From Microbacteriaceae bacterium 3FA27C10 (GTDB taxonomy: Bacteria; Actinomycetota; Actinomycetes; Actinomycetales; Microbacteriaceae): a stretch of DNA of 64,000 nt. Every line of letters starts with the position of its first letter. Position 1 is the stretch's first letter. Below the pieces are notes generated by a model. It was given only the letters and a program-made list of their open reading frames with translations, was not told the DNA's origin and did not search any database. Below, piece after piece: positions 8,681 to 17,501 of the stretch. The stretch covers positions 1 through 64,000 of the forward strand of contig SCNI01000020.1 of assembly GCA_005502775.1 (NCBI GenBank), given 5' to 3'. A program made the position numbers and the translations under genes.

Positions 8681-9619
8681 GTGACCGTCGCCCTGGTGGT
8701 GCACCGGCGGCTGGCCGAGCACAGCGACGCCGAGTACGCCGAGTGGCAGGAGCAGGTGGGGCGGCGGATCGAGTCGTGGCCGGGGTTCCTCGACCGCCGG
8801 GTCATCCGGCCCGATCCGCCGCTGCAGGTCGACTGGGTGATCGTGCAGCGCTTCCGCGACGTGGAATCCGCCCGGGGCTGGTTGCAGAGTGCCGACCGGA
8901 TGGCCCTGCTCGACCAGATCAAGGACCACTTCATCGGCAACGACGACGTGCACCTGTTCACTGAGGATTCCGAGAAGCCGGCCGAGGCGGCATCCGTTCT
9001 CATCTCGAGTCGTGTGCCCGAGGCGGAGGAGGGGGCGTTCCTCGACTGGCAGCGGCAGATCTCGGCGGCCGAATCGCGCTTCGACGGCTTCCTCGGCCAC
9101 AAGATCGAGCGGCCCATCCCCGGTGTGCAGGAGGACTGGGTCGTCGCGCTCAGCTTCGACACCCCCGAGCACCTCGAGAAGTGGATCGAGTCACCCGAGC
9201 GCAAGGCGCTGCTCGACGCCGGCCGCGACTACAACGAGCAGCTCACGCTGACCCGGGCGAGCTACGGCTTCGGCTTCTGGTCGGGCCAGAAGGACAAGGC
9301 GCTGCCCGACCCGGTGTTCAAGAGCAACCTGCTCGTGCTGCTCATGCTGTACCCGATCGTGTTCCTCTGGGGCTACTTCATCGCCGACCCGCTGTTCGCC
9401 GACCACGGCGTGCCGTTCTGGCTGTCGTTGTTCATCGGCAACGTGGTGTCGACCCAGCTGCTCGGCTGGTTCTTCGTGCCGTGGGCGTTCCGGCTGTTCG
9501 GCTGGTGGGTCAAGCGCAACCAGCCGGTTCGGGTGCACCTCGCGGGCTACGCGATCATCGTCGCGCTCTACGCGGTGTCGATGGCGGTCTACGCCTTGCT
9601 GCTGGCGCTGCGGGGCTGA
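8681..9619 (+). CDS. Double ABM-domain protein with C-terminal membrane segments
   Basis: Protein of 312 residues. Two antibiotic-biosynthesis-monooxygenase-like ferredoxin folds (about residues 2-95 and 103-192) are followed by three hydrophobic segments (about 215-236, 244-270 and 288-310). ABM domains in other proteins oxidise small aromatic or quinone-like compounds or act structurally; the substrate here is unknown. GTG start 2 bases after the guaD stop, so the two genes are co-transcribed. Joining two ABM domains to a membrane anchor is uncommon. I cannot assign a reaction. Confidence 0.75.
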   Translation: MTVALVVHRRLAEHSDAEYAEWQEQVGRRIESWPGFLDRRVIRPDPPLQVDWVIVQRFRDVESARGWLQSADRMALLDQIKDHFIGNDDVHLFTEDSEKPAEAASVLISSRVPEAEEGAFLDWQRQISAAESRFDGFLGHKIERPIPGVQEDWVVALSFDTPEHLEKWIESPERKALLDAGRDYNEQLTLTRASYGFGFWSGQKDKALPDPVFKSNLLVLLMLYPIVFLWGYFIADPLFADHGVPFWLSLFIGNVVSTQLLGWFFVPWAFRLFGWWVKRNQPVRVHLAGYAIIVALYAVSMAVYALLLALRG

Positions 9620-9815
9620 GGATCGTACCCTCGGCGGCACTAGCGACGAGACGGATGCGGTGGGAGCGGCGGAAGCGCTGACGCCTTTCCGTGCTGGGCG
9701 CCTTCTTGCGCCGGCGGCCGGTGGTGCTCGACACCGAGAACGCCCGCGAACCGGCCCGGCCGGGCATCCGTTCGGCGTGGTCGTGCTCGCGGAGTAGGGC
9801 CGGGACGGCGGATCT

Positions 9816-9886
9816 CCGGTTTCTGCAGGAATAGCCGCGAGCGACGCGCTATGTGCGATGCTCGCGGCTATTCCTGCAGAAACCGG
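9816..9886. terminator. 27-base perfect inverted repeat between convergent genes
   Basis: Arms 9816-9842 and 9860-9886 are exact complements of 27 bases around a 17-base loop. They include the core TTTCTGCAGGAATAGCC. The element sits just before the cofD stop (minus strand) and 197 bases after the ABM gene, so it probably ends transcription from both sides. The 9620-9815 stretch holds no recognisable gene. Confidence 0.6.
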
Positions 9887-9897
9887 TCGCCCCCGGC

Positions 9898-10887
9898 TCA
9901 GGCGATGGCGGCGGCGAGGGCGTCGGCGGCGAGCTGGGCGCTCGTGGCCGGGTCGCGCATCCAGAGCGGAACCGCGTGGGCGCGCAGACCCGCGGCCTCG
10001 AGAACGGGCACGCTCGCGGCGTCCGTCTCGTCGACGAGCCAGGCGTCGAGGATGCCGCCGCGGTGGCGTGCGCCGTAGTGCTTGCCCACGGCGACGGCGG
10101 TGGTCTCGACGCCGATGGCAGTGAGGCAGGCGTCGGCCATGCCGCGCACGGCGGCGCCCGCGATGATGGGGGAGACGCCGACGATCGGCGCGCGGGCGGC
10201 GAGCAGGGCCTGACGCAGGGTGGGCACGCCGAGGATGGTTCCGATCGACACCACGGGGTTCGACGGGGCCACCAGGATGACGTCGGCCTGGGCGATGGCC
10301 TGCAGCACGGCGGGGCTCGGGCGAGCGGCATCGACGCCGACCTGGATGAAGCGCTGGGCGGGAACCGTGGCGCGGTGCTTGACCCACCACTCCTCGAAGT
10401 GCACGATGCGGCGCTTTCCGTCGACCTGGATGTCGACGTGGGTCTCGACGGGCTGGTCGCTCATCGGCAGCAGGCGCACGCCCGGGTTCCAGCGCTCGGC
10501 GAGGCGGGCGGTGGCCTCGGTGAGGGTGAGCCCGTCGCGCAGGAACGCCGACCGGGCGATGTGCGTGCCGAGGTCGAGGTCGCCGAGGGTGAACCACGGC
10601 CAGCCGATGCCGTAGGCGGTCAACTCGGCGCTCACGCGCTCGCTCTCGTCTTTGCGACCCCAGCCGCGCTCGTCGTCGTTGGCGCCGCCCAGCGTGTACA
10701 TGATGGAGTCGAGGTCGGGGCACACCCGCAGGCCGGTGAGCCACATGTCGTCGCCGGTGTTCACCACCGCGGTGATCTCGGCCGTCGAGCCGCCGTCGCC
10801 GTTGGGGTACCGCGTTCGCAGATGCGTGCGCAGCCCCCGCAGGAACCTGGCACCCCCGACACCGCCTGCCAACACCGTGATCTTCAC
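9898..10887 (-). CDS. cofD: 2-phospho-L-lactate transferase CofD/FbiA
   Basis: Transfers the (phospho)lactyl-type moiety from its GDP-activated donor to the deazaflavin Fo to give F420-0. The N-terminus KITVLAGGVGGARFLRGL is the diagnostic nucleotide-binding start of CofD; the length of 329 is normal. GTG at 10887 gives the canonical MKITVLAGG start. A TTG at 10899, four codons earlier, is the alternative. FbiB/CofE is not nearby, so F420 genes are scattered here. Confidence 0.9.
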   Translation of the reverse strand: MKITVLAGGVGGARFLRGLRTHLRTRYPNGDGGSTAEITAVVNTGDDMWLTGLRVCPDLDSIMYTLGGANDDERGWGRKDESERVSAELTAYGIGWPWFTLGDLDLGTHIARSAFLRDGLTLTEATARLAERWNPGVRLLPMSDQPVETHVDIQVDGKRRIVHFEEWWVKHRATVPAQRFIQVGVDAARPSPAVLQAIAQADVILVAPSNPVVSIGTILGVPTLRQALLAARAPIVGVSPIIAGAAVRGMADACLTAIGVETTAVAVGKHYGARHRGGILDAWLVDETDAASVPVLEAAGLRAHAVPLWMRDPATSAQLAADALAAAIA

Positions 10888-10906
10888 GTGACCATTCAAT
10901 CAGCCC

Positions 10907-11326
10907 TCAGGTTGCCCACGGGTCCACCACCTCCAGGCCAGGGTGGTCGAAGTCTCTGACATTGCGTGTCGCCACTGTCGCACCGACGACGAGGGCGATC
11001 GCAGCGATCTGCAGATCTTCCACGCTGTACGACCGGCCTGACCTCAGGCGCTCCGCGCGGAGATGCCCCCACTCCACTGCGGCATCCGCATCGAAAGAGA
11101 GGATCCGATCGCCGATCATGTCGTCGAAGCATCGACTCAAGTGCTCCGAGAGTTCCGTGCGCCGGGATCCCGCCGGCTTGCGAACGACGCCGAAGACCAG
11201 CTCCGCGACGCTGATCGACGTCGTATGGATGTCGCGGGCCGGCTGCGCATCGATCCAATCGATCACCCGCCGATCCGCATCACGATGGGTCAATTCCGAG
11301 ATGACGTTCGTGTCGAGGATGATCAC
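10907..11326 (-). CDS. vapC: PIN-domain toxin VapC/FitB type
   Basis: PIN-fold ribonuclease of 139 residues. The first acidic residue is in the start motif MIILDTNVISEL; others are in SVAELVFG and SVEDLQIAAIAL, which form the usual acidic pocket. It overlaps the antitoxin gene by 4 bases (ATGA), the standard coupled toxin-antitoxin arrangement. The family cleaves RNA, often tRNA, when the antitoxin is lost; the target here is unknown. Confidence 0.88.
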   Translation of the reverse strand: MIILDTNVISELTHRDADRRVIDWIDAQPARDIHTTSISVAELVFGVVRKPAGSRRTELSEHLSRCFDDMIGDRILSFDADAAVEWGHLRAERLRSGRSYSVEDLQIAAIALVVGATVATRNVRDFDHPGLEVVDPWAT

Positions 11327-11604
11327 GACGCTGCTTGCGACCGGAACTCTTCTTCTTCGTCGGCGAAGGGCGGATCGCGATGGATCACGCGAGGTTCGAT
11401 GACGAGATCGTCGGCTCCGCCGATCTCAGCGAACAACGCGTGGATTCGGCTGCCCAGCCCGAACCGGTGGGTGGGTTCCGCCGTCACAGCGGTTTCGAGG
11501 ATGTCGCGCACTTCTGCCTCCATGGAACGCCCGTTGCGGGCGGCACGGATGCGCAGCTTGCTCCGGGTCGCCTCGTCGAGATCTCTCACGGTGATCGTGG
11601 CCAT
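11323..11604 (-). CDS. vapB: VapB/FitA-type antitoxin
   Basis: Protein of 93 residues whose N-terminus (MATITVRDLDEATRSKLRIR) is a ribbon-helix-helix DNA-binding motif as in FitA. The C-terminal half should neutralise the PIN toxin encoded immediately after it. A GAGGGGG Shine-Dalgarno and a TTGACA-like box lie just upstream. Such antitoxins normally repress their own promoter. Confidence 0.87.
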   Translation of the reverse strand: MATITVRDLDEATRSKLRIRAARNGRSMEAEVRDILETAVTAEPTHRFGLGSRIHALFAEIGGADDLVIEPRVIHRDPPFADEEEEFRSQAAS

Positions 11605-11677
11605 CTCGCCCCCTCAAGGTCGTGCTGTCAATGCTAGCAGCGGATTCGGACGAAAGCGAGAGAACATCAGAAACGCC

Positions 11678-13012
11678 TCAGGATGCCCGCGCAGCCGCCG
11701 CCAGCAGTCCCGCCACGAGGTCGAAGTCCTCGGTCACCCGCCCCGCCGTCACGCGCAGGAACTGCCCCGAGCTCGGCCCCGCCAGGAACGAGGAGCCTGC
11801 TGCCACCCGGATGCCGCTCGCCGCGAGATTCACGATCGCCGTCTTCTCGTCGGACACCGGGATCCAGGTGTTGATGCCGTCGGACGGCTCGTGCGGCAGG
11901 CCGTGCCGCACGAGCGCCTCCGACAGCAGCCGCTGCCGGGCCTGGTAGATGCGCCGGGCGTCGTGCACGGTCGACACCGAGGAGCTCGCCGCGAGCAGCT
12001 GATAGAGGATGCTCTGCAGCATCCGCGACGTCCAGCCAGGTCCGAGCATCCGCCGGGCGACGATGCGGTCGATCAGCGGCTCCGGGCCGCCGAGTGCCGC
12101 GATGCGCAGATCGGGGCCGTGCGACTTCGCGAAGCTGCGCACGTGCAGGGTGCGCAGCGGCAGCCAGGCGCCGAGACTGTGCGCCGGCGCGCTCGAGATC
12201 TCACCCGAGTGGTCGTCCTCGATCACCACGGGGTCGCCGAGGTGCTCATGCGCCCGCAGCACCCGTGCGAGCTCCCGGGCCCGCGCCGCCGACATCGAGA
12301 CCCCCGTGGGGTTGTGCGCCCGCGGCTGCAGGATGATCGCCACCGGGTTCAGCAGGAGCGCCTGCGCGAGCTGGTCGGGCCGCATCCCCTCCGCGTCGAC
12401 GTCGACCGGGATGCGCTCCACGCCGAAGTGGTCGAGCAGGTCGAAGAACGGCGGGAAGCTGGGGTTCTCCACGACCACCCGGTCTCCGTAGCGCACGAGC
12501 GTCTCGAGGGCGCGGGAGATCGCATCCAGGGCCCCGTCGACGATGGTGAGCGCTGCCACCGGGTAGGGCCAGGAGGCCCGCAGGTGCCGGTCGAGCTCCG
12601 GCAGCACGGGGGAGGAGAGGTAGCTCGCCGTGTCGGCGCGCGTGGGGACCTTGGTGAGCGCCTCGCTGAGGTCGGGCAGCAGCACCGGGTCGGGGGTTCC
12701 GGTGGAGAGGTCGAGCCGCGCCACCACGTGCGAGCCGGCGAGCTCGCCGAAGTGCGGCGGCATCCACGGTGTCGCCGCCTGCAGCACATAGCTGCCGGCG
12801 CGTCCGCGCGAGGTGATGAGCCCGACGCCCGAGAGGGCCTGCCAGGCGTTGCTCACGGTGGCCGGGCTCACCCCGAGGGTGGCGGCCACGTCGCGCACCG
12901 TCGGCAGGCGCTCGCCGGCGCTCAGCGCCCCGGAGCGGATGAGCCGCGAGATGGCCGCGGCGATGCCCTCGGGCGTGCGGTACTCCACAGCGTCCACGAT
13001 CTGATCGAGCAT
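11678..13012 (-). CDS. MocR-type GntR regulator with aminotransferase-like domain
   Basis: An N-terminal GntR winged helix (GERLPTVRDVAATLGVSPAT) is fused to a fold-type I PLP domain, with the likely PLP lysine in SFAKSHGPDLR. The family senses PLP-linked amines or amino acids. It is divergent from the pyrimidine operon at 13211, whose product beta-alanine is a plausible effector; that is inference. The start at 13012 (MLDQIVDAVE) was chosen because the longer frame to 13096 runs into the divergent promoter. Length 444. Confidence 0.82.
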   Translation of the reverse strand: MLDQIVDAVEYRTPEGIAAAISRLIRSGALSAGERLPTVRDVAATLGVSPATVSNAWQALSGVGLITSRGRAGSYVLQAATPWMPPHFGELAGSHVVARLDLSTGTPDPVLLPDLSEALTKVPTRADTASYLSSPVLPELDRHLRASWPYPVAALTIVDGALDAISRALETLVRYGDRVVVENPSFPPFFDLLDHFGVERIPVDVDAEGMRPDQLAQALLLNPVAIILQPRAHNPTGVSMSAARARELARVLRAHEHLGDPVVIEDDHSGEISSAPAHSLGAWLPLRTLHVRSFAKSHGPDLRIAALGGPEPLIDRIVARRMLGPGWTSRMLQSILYQLLAASSSVSTVHDARRIYQARQRLLSEALVRHGLPHEPSDGINTWIPVSDEKTAIVNLAASGIRVAAGSSFLAGPSSGQFLRVTAGRVTEDFDLVAGLLAAAARAS

Positions 13013-13096
13013 CGGCGTCCGAATCCTCAGGCTGGCTCGGGGTGCATCCCCGCCACTACGTTGATATCGCAGTCTCGGCTCACGAACCCCTGGCAC

Positions 13097-13141
13097 TTGA
13101 CATATTTACTCTCGCGTCACACTCTGAAACACACGAGAAAT
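13097..13141. promoter_or_regulatory. Promoter region with candidate GlnR half-sites, pyrimidine operon
   Basis: A TTGACA box lies at 13097-13102. It is followed by GTCAC (13116-13120), GAAAC (13126-13130), six bases, then GAAAT (13137-13141). GAAAC-n6-GAAAT resembles the actinobacterial GlnR nitrogen-response box. The match is partial, because the first gap is 5 rather than 6 bases. Confidence 0.35.
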
Positions 13142-13164
13142 GTTCAAGCCAAATAATAACAAAA

Positions 13165-13189
13165 CACGGGATGCGCGGAGCACCCCGTG
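13165..13189 (+). promoter_or_regulatory. Leader hairpin before the pyrimidine operon
   Basis: CACGGG and CCCGTG arms (13165-13170, 13184-13189) with additional TGC/GCA pairing form a hairpin ending 21 bases before the first start codon. It is preceded by an A-rich stretch (AATAATAACAAAA), unusual in this genome. It could be an attenuator or a stability element; no riboswitch class is recognised. Confidence 0.35.
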
Positions 13190-13210
13190 GGATGAGAGAG
13201 GAATCGGCAG

Positions 13211-14059
13211 ATGAGCGTGGTTCGCGCAGCGATCACTCAGACCACCTGGACCGGCGACAAGGAGTCGATGATCGCCAAGCACGAGCAGTTCGCCCGTGAC
13301 GCGGCCGCCGACGGCGCGCAGGTCATCTGCTTCCAGGAGCTCTTCTACGGCCCCTACTTCGGCATCACGCAGGACAAGAAGTACTACGCCTACGCCGAGG
13401 CCGCCGACGGGCCGATCGTGCAGCGCTTCGCCGCCCTCGCCAAGGAGCTGAACCTCGTCGTCATCCTCCCGATCTACGAGGAGGACCAGCCGGGCGTCTA
13501 CTACAACACCGCGGTGGTGGTGGATGCCGACGGCACGATCCTCGGCAAGTACCGCAAGCACCACATCCCGCACGTCGACCGGTTCTGGGAGAAGTTCTAC
13601 TTCCGCCCCGGCAACCTCGGCTACCCGGTCTTCGACACCGCCGTCGGCAAGATCGGCGTGTACATCTGCTACGACCGGCACTTCCCCGAAGGATGGCGCG
13701 AGCTCGGCCTGAACGGCGCCGAGATCGTCTTCAACCCCAACGCCACGAAGCCCGGCCTCTCGAACCGGCTGTGGGAGCTCGAGCAGCCCGCCGCGGCTGC
13801 GGCCAACGGATACTTCGTCGCCGCCCCGAACCGGGTCGGCCTCGAGGACAACGAGTACGGCGATCTGGCCGTCACCTTCTATGGCAAGAGCCAGTTCGCC
13901 GATCCGCAGGGCAACATCGTCGGCGACTACGGATCGGGCGAGACCGAGGAGATCGTGATCCGCGACCTTGATCTCGACATGATCCGCGCGGTGCGCGACG
14001 ACTGGCAGTTCTACCGCGACCGCCGTCCGGAGTCGTACACGAGCATCCCGAAGCCGTAG
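13211..14059 (+). CDS. Beta-ureidopropionase / N-carbamoyl amidohydrolase (nitrilase superfamily)
   Basis: Carbon-nitrogen hydrolase of 282 residues. The catalytic triad is visible as E43 (CFQELFYG), K116 (YRKHHIPH) and C153 (ICYDRHFPE). In the reductive pyrimidine pathway it hydrolyses N-carbamoyl-beta-alanine to beta-alanine, CO2 and ammonia. The adjacent dihydropyrimidinase supports that substrate, but N-carbamoylputrescine or N-carbamoyl amino acids cannot be excluded from sequence. ATG with AGAGGAAT upstream; first gene of the operon. Confidence 0.85.
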   Translation: MSVVRAAITQTTWTGDKESMIAKHEQFARDAAADGAQVICFQELFYGPYFGITQDKKYYAYAEAADGPIVQRFAALAKELNLVVILPIYEEDQPGVYYNTAVVVDADGTILGKYRKHHIPHVDRFWEKFYFRPGNLGYPVFDTAVGKIGVYICYDRHFPEGWRELGLNGAEIVFNPNATKPGLSNRLWELEQPAAAAANGYFVAAPNRVGLEDNEYGDLAVTFYGKSQFADPQGNIVGDYGSGETEEIVIRDLDLDMIRAVRDDWQFYRDRRPESYTSIPKP

Positions 14060-14106
14060 TCCGGCGCCCGGAAGACAGCGCAGCGAACCAGCGACAGGAG
14101 CGAACA

Positions 14107-15543
14107 ATGACGAAGACCCTGATCACCGGCGGAACCGTCGTCAACGCGACGGGCACGGCCCAGGCCGACGTGCTGATCGACGGCGGCACCATCGCCGCGG
14201 TTCTGGCCCCCGGCAGCACCCTCCTCGGCTTCGACCTCGCGTCGAACGTCGACGAGGTCGTGGATGCCACGGGCAAGTACGTGATCCCCGGCGGCATCGA
14301 CGCCCACACCCACATGCAGATGCCGTTCGGCGGCACCGAGGCCAGCGACACCTTCGAGACCGGCACGCGCGCCGCGGCGCACGGCGGCACCACGTCGATC
14401 ATCGACTTCGTGGTGCAGTACGCGGGCGAGAACATCCTCGACCAGTACGCCCTGTGGCAGGAGAAGGCGGCCGGGCAGTGCGCGGTCGACTACGGCTTTC
14501 ACCAGATCCTCTCCGACGTGCAGGACTCCTCGCTCGTGGCGATGGACGAGCTGATCAACGAGGGCGTCACCAGCTTCAAGCTGTTCATGGCCTACAAGGG
14601 GGTGTTCCTCTCCGACGACGGCCAGATCGTCAAGGCGATGCAGAAGGGCTCGCAGAACGGCGCGCTGATGATGATGCACGCCGAGAACGGCTCGGTCATC
14701 GACCTGCTCGTGCAGCAGCACCTCGAGCGCGGTGAGACCACGCCGTTCTACCACGGCGTCTCGCGCCCCTGGCAGGCCGAGGAGGAGGCGACGCACCGCG
14801 CGATCATGCTCGCGAACCTCACCGGCGCGCCGCTCTACATCGTGCACGTGAGCGCGAAGGAGGCGCTCGCCCAGATCACCCAGGCCCGCGACACCGGCCA
14901 GAACGTGTTCGCCGAGACCTGCCCGCAGTACCTCTACCTCTCGCTCGAAGACCAGCTCGGTGCCACCAGCGAACAGTGGGGCGACTTCGAGGGCGCGAAG
15001 TGGGTGTGCTCCACCCCGCTGCGCTCGAAGCACGAGGGCCACCAGCACCACATGTGGCAGGGCCTGCGCACGAACGACCTGCAGGTCATCTCCACCGACC
15101 ACTGCCCCTTCTGTATGAAGGGCCAGAAGGACATGGGCATCGGCAACTTCGCGAAGATCCCGAACGGCATCGGCTCGGTCGAGCACCGCATGGACCTCAT
15201 CTACCAGGGCGTCGTGATGGGCGAGATCTCGCTGCCCCGGTGGGTGGAGCTCACCAGCACGACGCCGGCCCGGATGTTCGGCATCTACGGCAAGAAGGGC
15301 GTCATCCAGCCCGGCGCCGACGGCGACGTGGTGATCTACGACCCGAACGGGCACACCTCGATCGGCGTCGGCAAGACCCACCACATGAACATGGACTACT
15401 CGGCCTGGGAGGGCTTCGAGATCGATGGCCATGTCGACACCGTCTTCTCGCGTGGCCGCAAGATCGTCGACGACGACGCATACCTCGGCAAGAAAGGCGA
15501 CGGCGCGTACTTCAAGCGCGGCCTGAGCCAGTACCTGATATAG
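14107..15543 (+). CDS. hydA: Dihydropyrimidinase / D-hydantoinase
   Basis: Cyclic amidohydrolase opening dihydrouracil, dihydrothymine or hydantoins. Zinc ligands H67 and H69 lie in IDAHTHMQMP, and K158 in TSFKLFMAYKG is the expected carbamylated lysine bridging the metals. The length of 478 is typical. It lies between the ureidopropionase and the LLM oxidoreductase, so ring opening and carbamoyl removal are coupled. The Shine-Dalgarno ACAGGAG precedes the ATG. Confidence 0.93.
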   Translation: MTKTLITGGTVVNATGTAQADVLIDGGTIAAVLAPGSTLLGFDLASNVDEVVDATGKYVIPGGIDAHTHMQMPFGGTEASDTFETGTRAAAHGGTTSIIDFVVQYAGENILDQYALWQEKAAGQCAVDYGFHQILSDVQDSSLVAMDELINEGVTSFKLFMAYKGVFLSDDGQIVKAMQKGSQNGALMMMHAENGSVIDLLVQQHLERGETTPFYHGVSRPWQAEEEATHRAIMLANLTGAPLYIVHVSAKEALAQITQARDTGQNVFAETCPQYLYLSLEDQLGATSEQWGDFEGAKWVCSTPLRSKHEGHQHHMWQGLRTNDLQVISTDHCPFCMKGQKDMGIGNFAKIPNGIGSVEHRMDLIYQGVVMGEISLPRWVELTSTTPARMFGIYGKKGVIQPGADGDVVIYDPNGHTSIGVGKTHHMNMDYSAWEGFEIDGHVDTVFSRGRKIVDDDAYLGKKGDGAYFKRGLSQYLI

Positions 15544-15570
15544 TCTCACCTTCTCACAGATAGGCACAGC

Positions 15571-16587
15571 ATGGACTTCGGCGCGGTCGTTCAGACCAAT
15601 CCCCCCGCAGCCCGCACCGTCGGGCTCGCGAAGCTCAGCGAGCAGTACGGCTTCGACTACTTCTGGACCTTCGACTCGCACCTGCTCTGGCAGGAGCCCT
15701 ACGTCATCTACAGCCAGATCCTCTCGGAGACCCACAAGATCAAGGTCGGCCCGATGGTCACGAACCCGGCCACCCGTGACTGGACGGTCACCGCATCCGT
15801 CTACGCCACGCTCAACGAGATGTACGGCAACCGCACCATCTGCGGCATCGGCCGTGGCGACTCCGCGGTGCGCGTCACGAACGGCGCGCCCACCACGCTG
15901 AAGACGCTGCGCGAGTCGATCCACGTCATCCGCGAGCTCGCGAACTCGCGCTCGGTCGAGTACAACGGCGCCACGTTGCAGTTCCCGTGGAGCCACGGCT
16001 CCTCGCTCGAGATGTGGGTGGCCGCCTACGGCCCGCTCGCCCTCAAGCTCACCGGCGAGGTCGGCGACGGCTTCATCCTGCAGTGCGGCGACATCGACAT
16101 CGCCAAGTGGATGATCTCCACCGTGCGCCAGGCGGCCGAGAACGTGGGCCGCGACCCCGACGAGATCGCCTTCTGCGTGGCCGCCCCGATGTACATCGGC
16201 GAGGACTGGGAGCACATGCGCGACCAGTGCCGCTGGTTCGGCGGCATGGTGGGCAACCACGTGGCCGACATTGTGGCGAAGTACGGCGAGCACGGCGCGG
16301 TTCCGGATGCGCTCACCGACTACATCAAGGGCCGCGAGGGCTACGACTACAACGAGCACGGGCGCGCGGGCAACAGCCACACCGCCTTCGTGCCCGACGA
16401 CATCGTCGACCGGTTCTGCGTGCTCGGCACGGCCGAGCAGCACATCGAGAAGCTCAAGCAGTACGCCGAGATCGGCGTCACGCAGTTCGCCGGCTACCTG
16501 CAGCACGACAACAAGGAGGAGACCCTCCGCGTCTACGGCGAGACCGTCATGCCTGCCCTCCGCGACCACATCACGGCGAAGGCATGA
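15571..16587 (+). CDS. LLM-class F420-dependent oxidoreductase (TIGR03842-like)
   Basis: Luciferase-like (beta/alpha)8 barrel of 338 residues starting MDFGAVVQTNPPA, with GIGRGDSAVR in the cofactor region. Members use F420 or FMN. In this operon a dihydropyrimidine dehydrogenase would be expected but is absent, so this enzyme is a candidate for the reductive ring step or a related redox step; that is inference. The next gene starts inside its stop codon (ATGA), showing translational coupling. Confidence 0.83.
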   Translation: MDFGAVVQTNPPAARTVGLAKLSEQYGFDYFWTFDSHLLWQEPYVIYSQILSETHKIKVGPMVTNPATRDWTVTASVYATLNEMYGNRTICGIGRGDSAVRVTNGAPTTLKTLRESIHVIRELANSRSVEYNGATLQFPWSHGSSLEMWVAAYGPLALKLTGEVGDGFILQCGDIDIAKWMISTVRQAAENVGRDPDEIAFCVAAPMYIGEDWEHMRDQCRWFGGMVGNHVADIVAKYGEHGAVPDALTDYIKGREGYDYNEHGRAGNSHTAFVPDDIVDRFCVLGTAEQHIEKLKQYAEIGVTQFAGYLQHDNKEETLRVYGETVMPALRDHITAKA

Positions 16588-17501
16588 GCCGAAGCCCCGG
16601 TGGTGGTGGTGGTGGCGGCTCGGCGGGGTCGAGCTCGACACTCAGGCGCGTCGGCCTCGGCATGGCCGGGGTCGTGCTGCTGGTGGTGCTGTGGGAGCTC
16701 TACAAGGCGCTCGGGCCGGCGACGGGCGTGGTGATCGGCGACCTCACCGTGCTGCCGCGCACCACCGACCTCGCGATGCCCCACGTGTGGGACATGATCG
16801 GGCGGCTCTTCGAGCCCTCCGGCTCCGGCCGCAACGCGGTGCCCGTGTGGCTGGCCGTGGTGCAGGCCTCGCTCTTCAGCCTCGGCGTCGCCGCGGTGGG
16901 CTGGGTGGTGGGCGTGTTCGTCGGGCTGCTGCTCGCCATCCTGATGCAGCGCTTCCGCACCGCGGAGTCGGCGGTGCTCCCGTGGATCATCCTGAGCCAG
17001 ACCGTTCCGCTCATCGCCATCGCGCCGCTCGTGAAGCGCTGGGGCTCCACCATCGAGATCGGCACCTTCACCTGGGAGAACTGGATGTCGGTGGCCGTGA
17101 TCGCGTCCTACCTCGCCTTCTTCCCGGTGTCGGTCGGGGCGCTCCGCGGGCTGAACTCGCCCGACGCCATCCACGTCGAGCTGTTCCGCAGCTACGGGGT
17201 GGGCTGGTGGAAGACCCTGTTCACGCTGCGGCTGCCCGCCAGCGTGCCCTACCTGCTTCCGGCCCTGCGGCTGGCCGCGGCGAACGCCGTGATCGGCACC
17301 GTCGTGGCGGAGGTCTCGATCGGCCTCCGGGGCGGCATCGGCCGCATGATCATCGAGTTCGCCCAGCAGGCCTCGGGCGACCCGGCCCGCACCTGGGCTC
17401 CCATCTTCGGAGCCATCGCCATCGGCCTCGTGGCCGCCGGCTTCATCGCCCTGCTCGGAGTGCTGCTCCGCCGATACCGCCGAGGGGAAGTGCCCGCATG
17501 A
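16584..17501 (+). CDS. ABC transporter permease 1 (NitT/TauT class)
   Basis: Protein of 305 residues with about six hydrophobic segments and the binding-protein-dependent permease loop around ALRGLNSPDAIHVELFRSYG. The N-terminus carries a poly-Gly run (GGGGGGGSAG) encoded by a GGT tandem tract, which may vary in length. It overlaps the preceding stop by 4 bases and the following ATPase start by 4. It probably imports pyrimidines or hydantoin-like compounds, judging from the operon. Confidence 0.87.
   Translation: MSRSPGGGGGGGSAGSSSTLRRVGLGMAGVVLLVVLWELYKALGPATGVVIGDLTVLPRTTDLAMPHVWDMIGRLFEPSGSGRNAVPVWLAVVQASLFSLGVAAVGWVVGVFVGLLLAILMQRFRTAESAVLPWIILSQTVPLIAIAPLVKRWGSTIEIGTFTWENWMSVAVIASYLAFFPVSVGALRGLNSPDAIHVELFRSYGVGWWKTLFTLRLPASVPYLLPALRLAAANAVIGTVVAEVSIGLRGGIGRMIIEFAQQASGDPARTWAPIFGAIAIGLVAAGFIALLGVLLRRYRRGEVPA

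Noticed and set aside
9620-9815. Possible small gene or transposase remnant between the ABM gene and cofD
   Set aside because: No start with ribosome site, no domain and no inverted ends beyond the terminator palindrome.
10907-11604. The toxin-antitoxin pair as a sign of a genomic island
   Set aside because: No integrase, tRNA, direct repeats or composition shift around it; VapBC pairs are common in actinobacterial core regions.
11063-13156. A 697-codon plus-strand frame over the antitoxin and MocR genes
   Set aside because: It is antisense to genes with clear domains and composition is shadow-like.
16596-16620. The GGT tandem tract at the permease N-terminus as a phase-variation switch
   Set aside because: The unit is a codon, so length change would not shift the frame; it would only alter a glycine linker.
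14011-16641. An 876-codon minus-strand frame opposite dihydropyrimidinase and the LLM gene
   Set aside because: It is the codon-position shadow of the real genes, with Val/Asp/His-rich composition and no motif.
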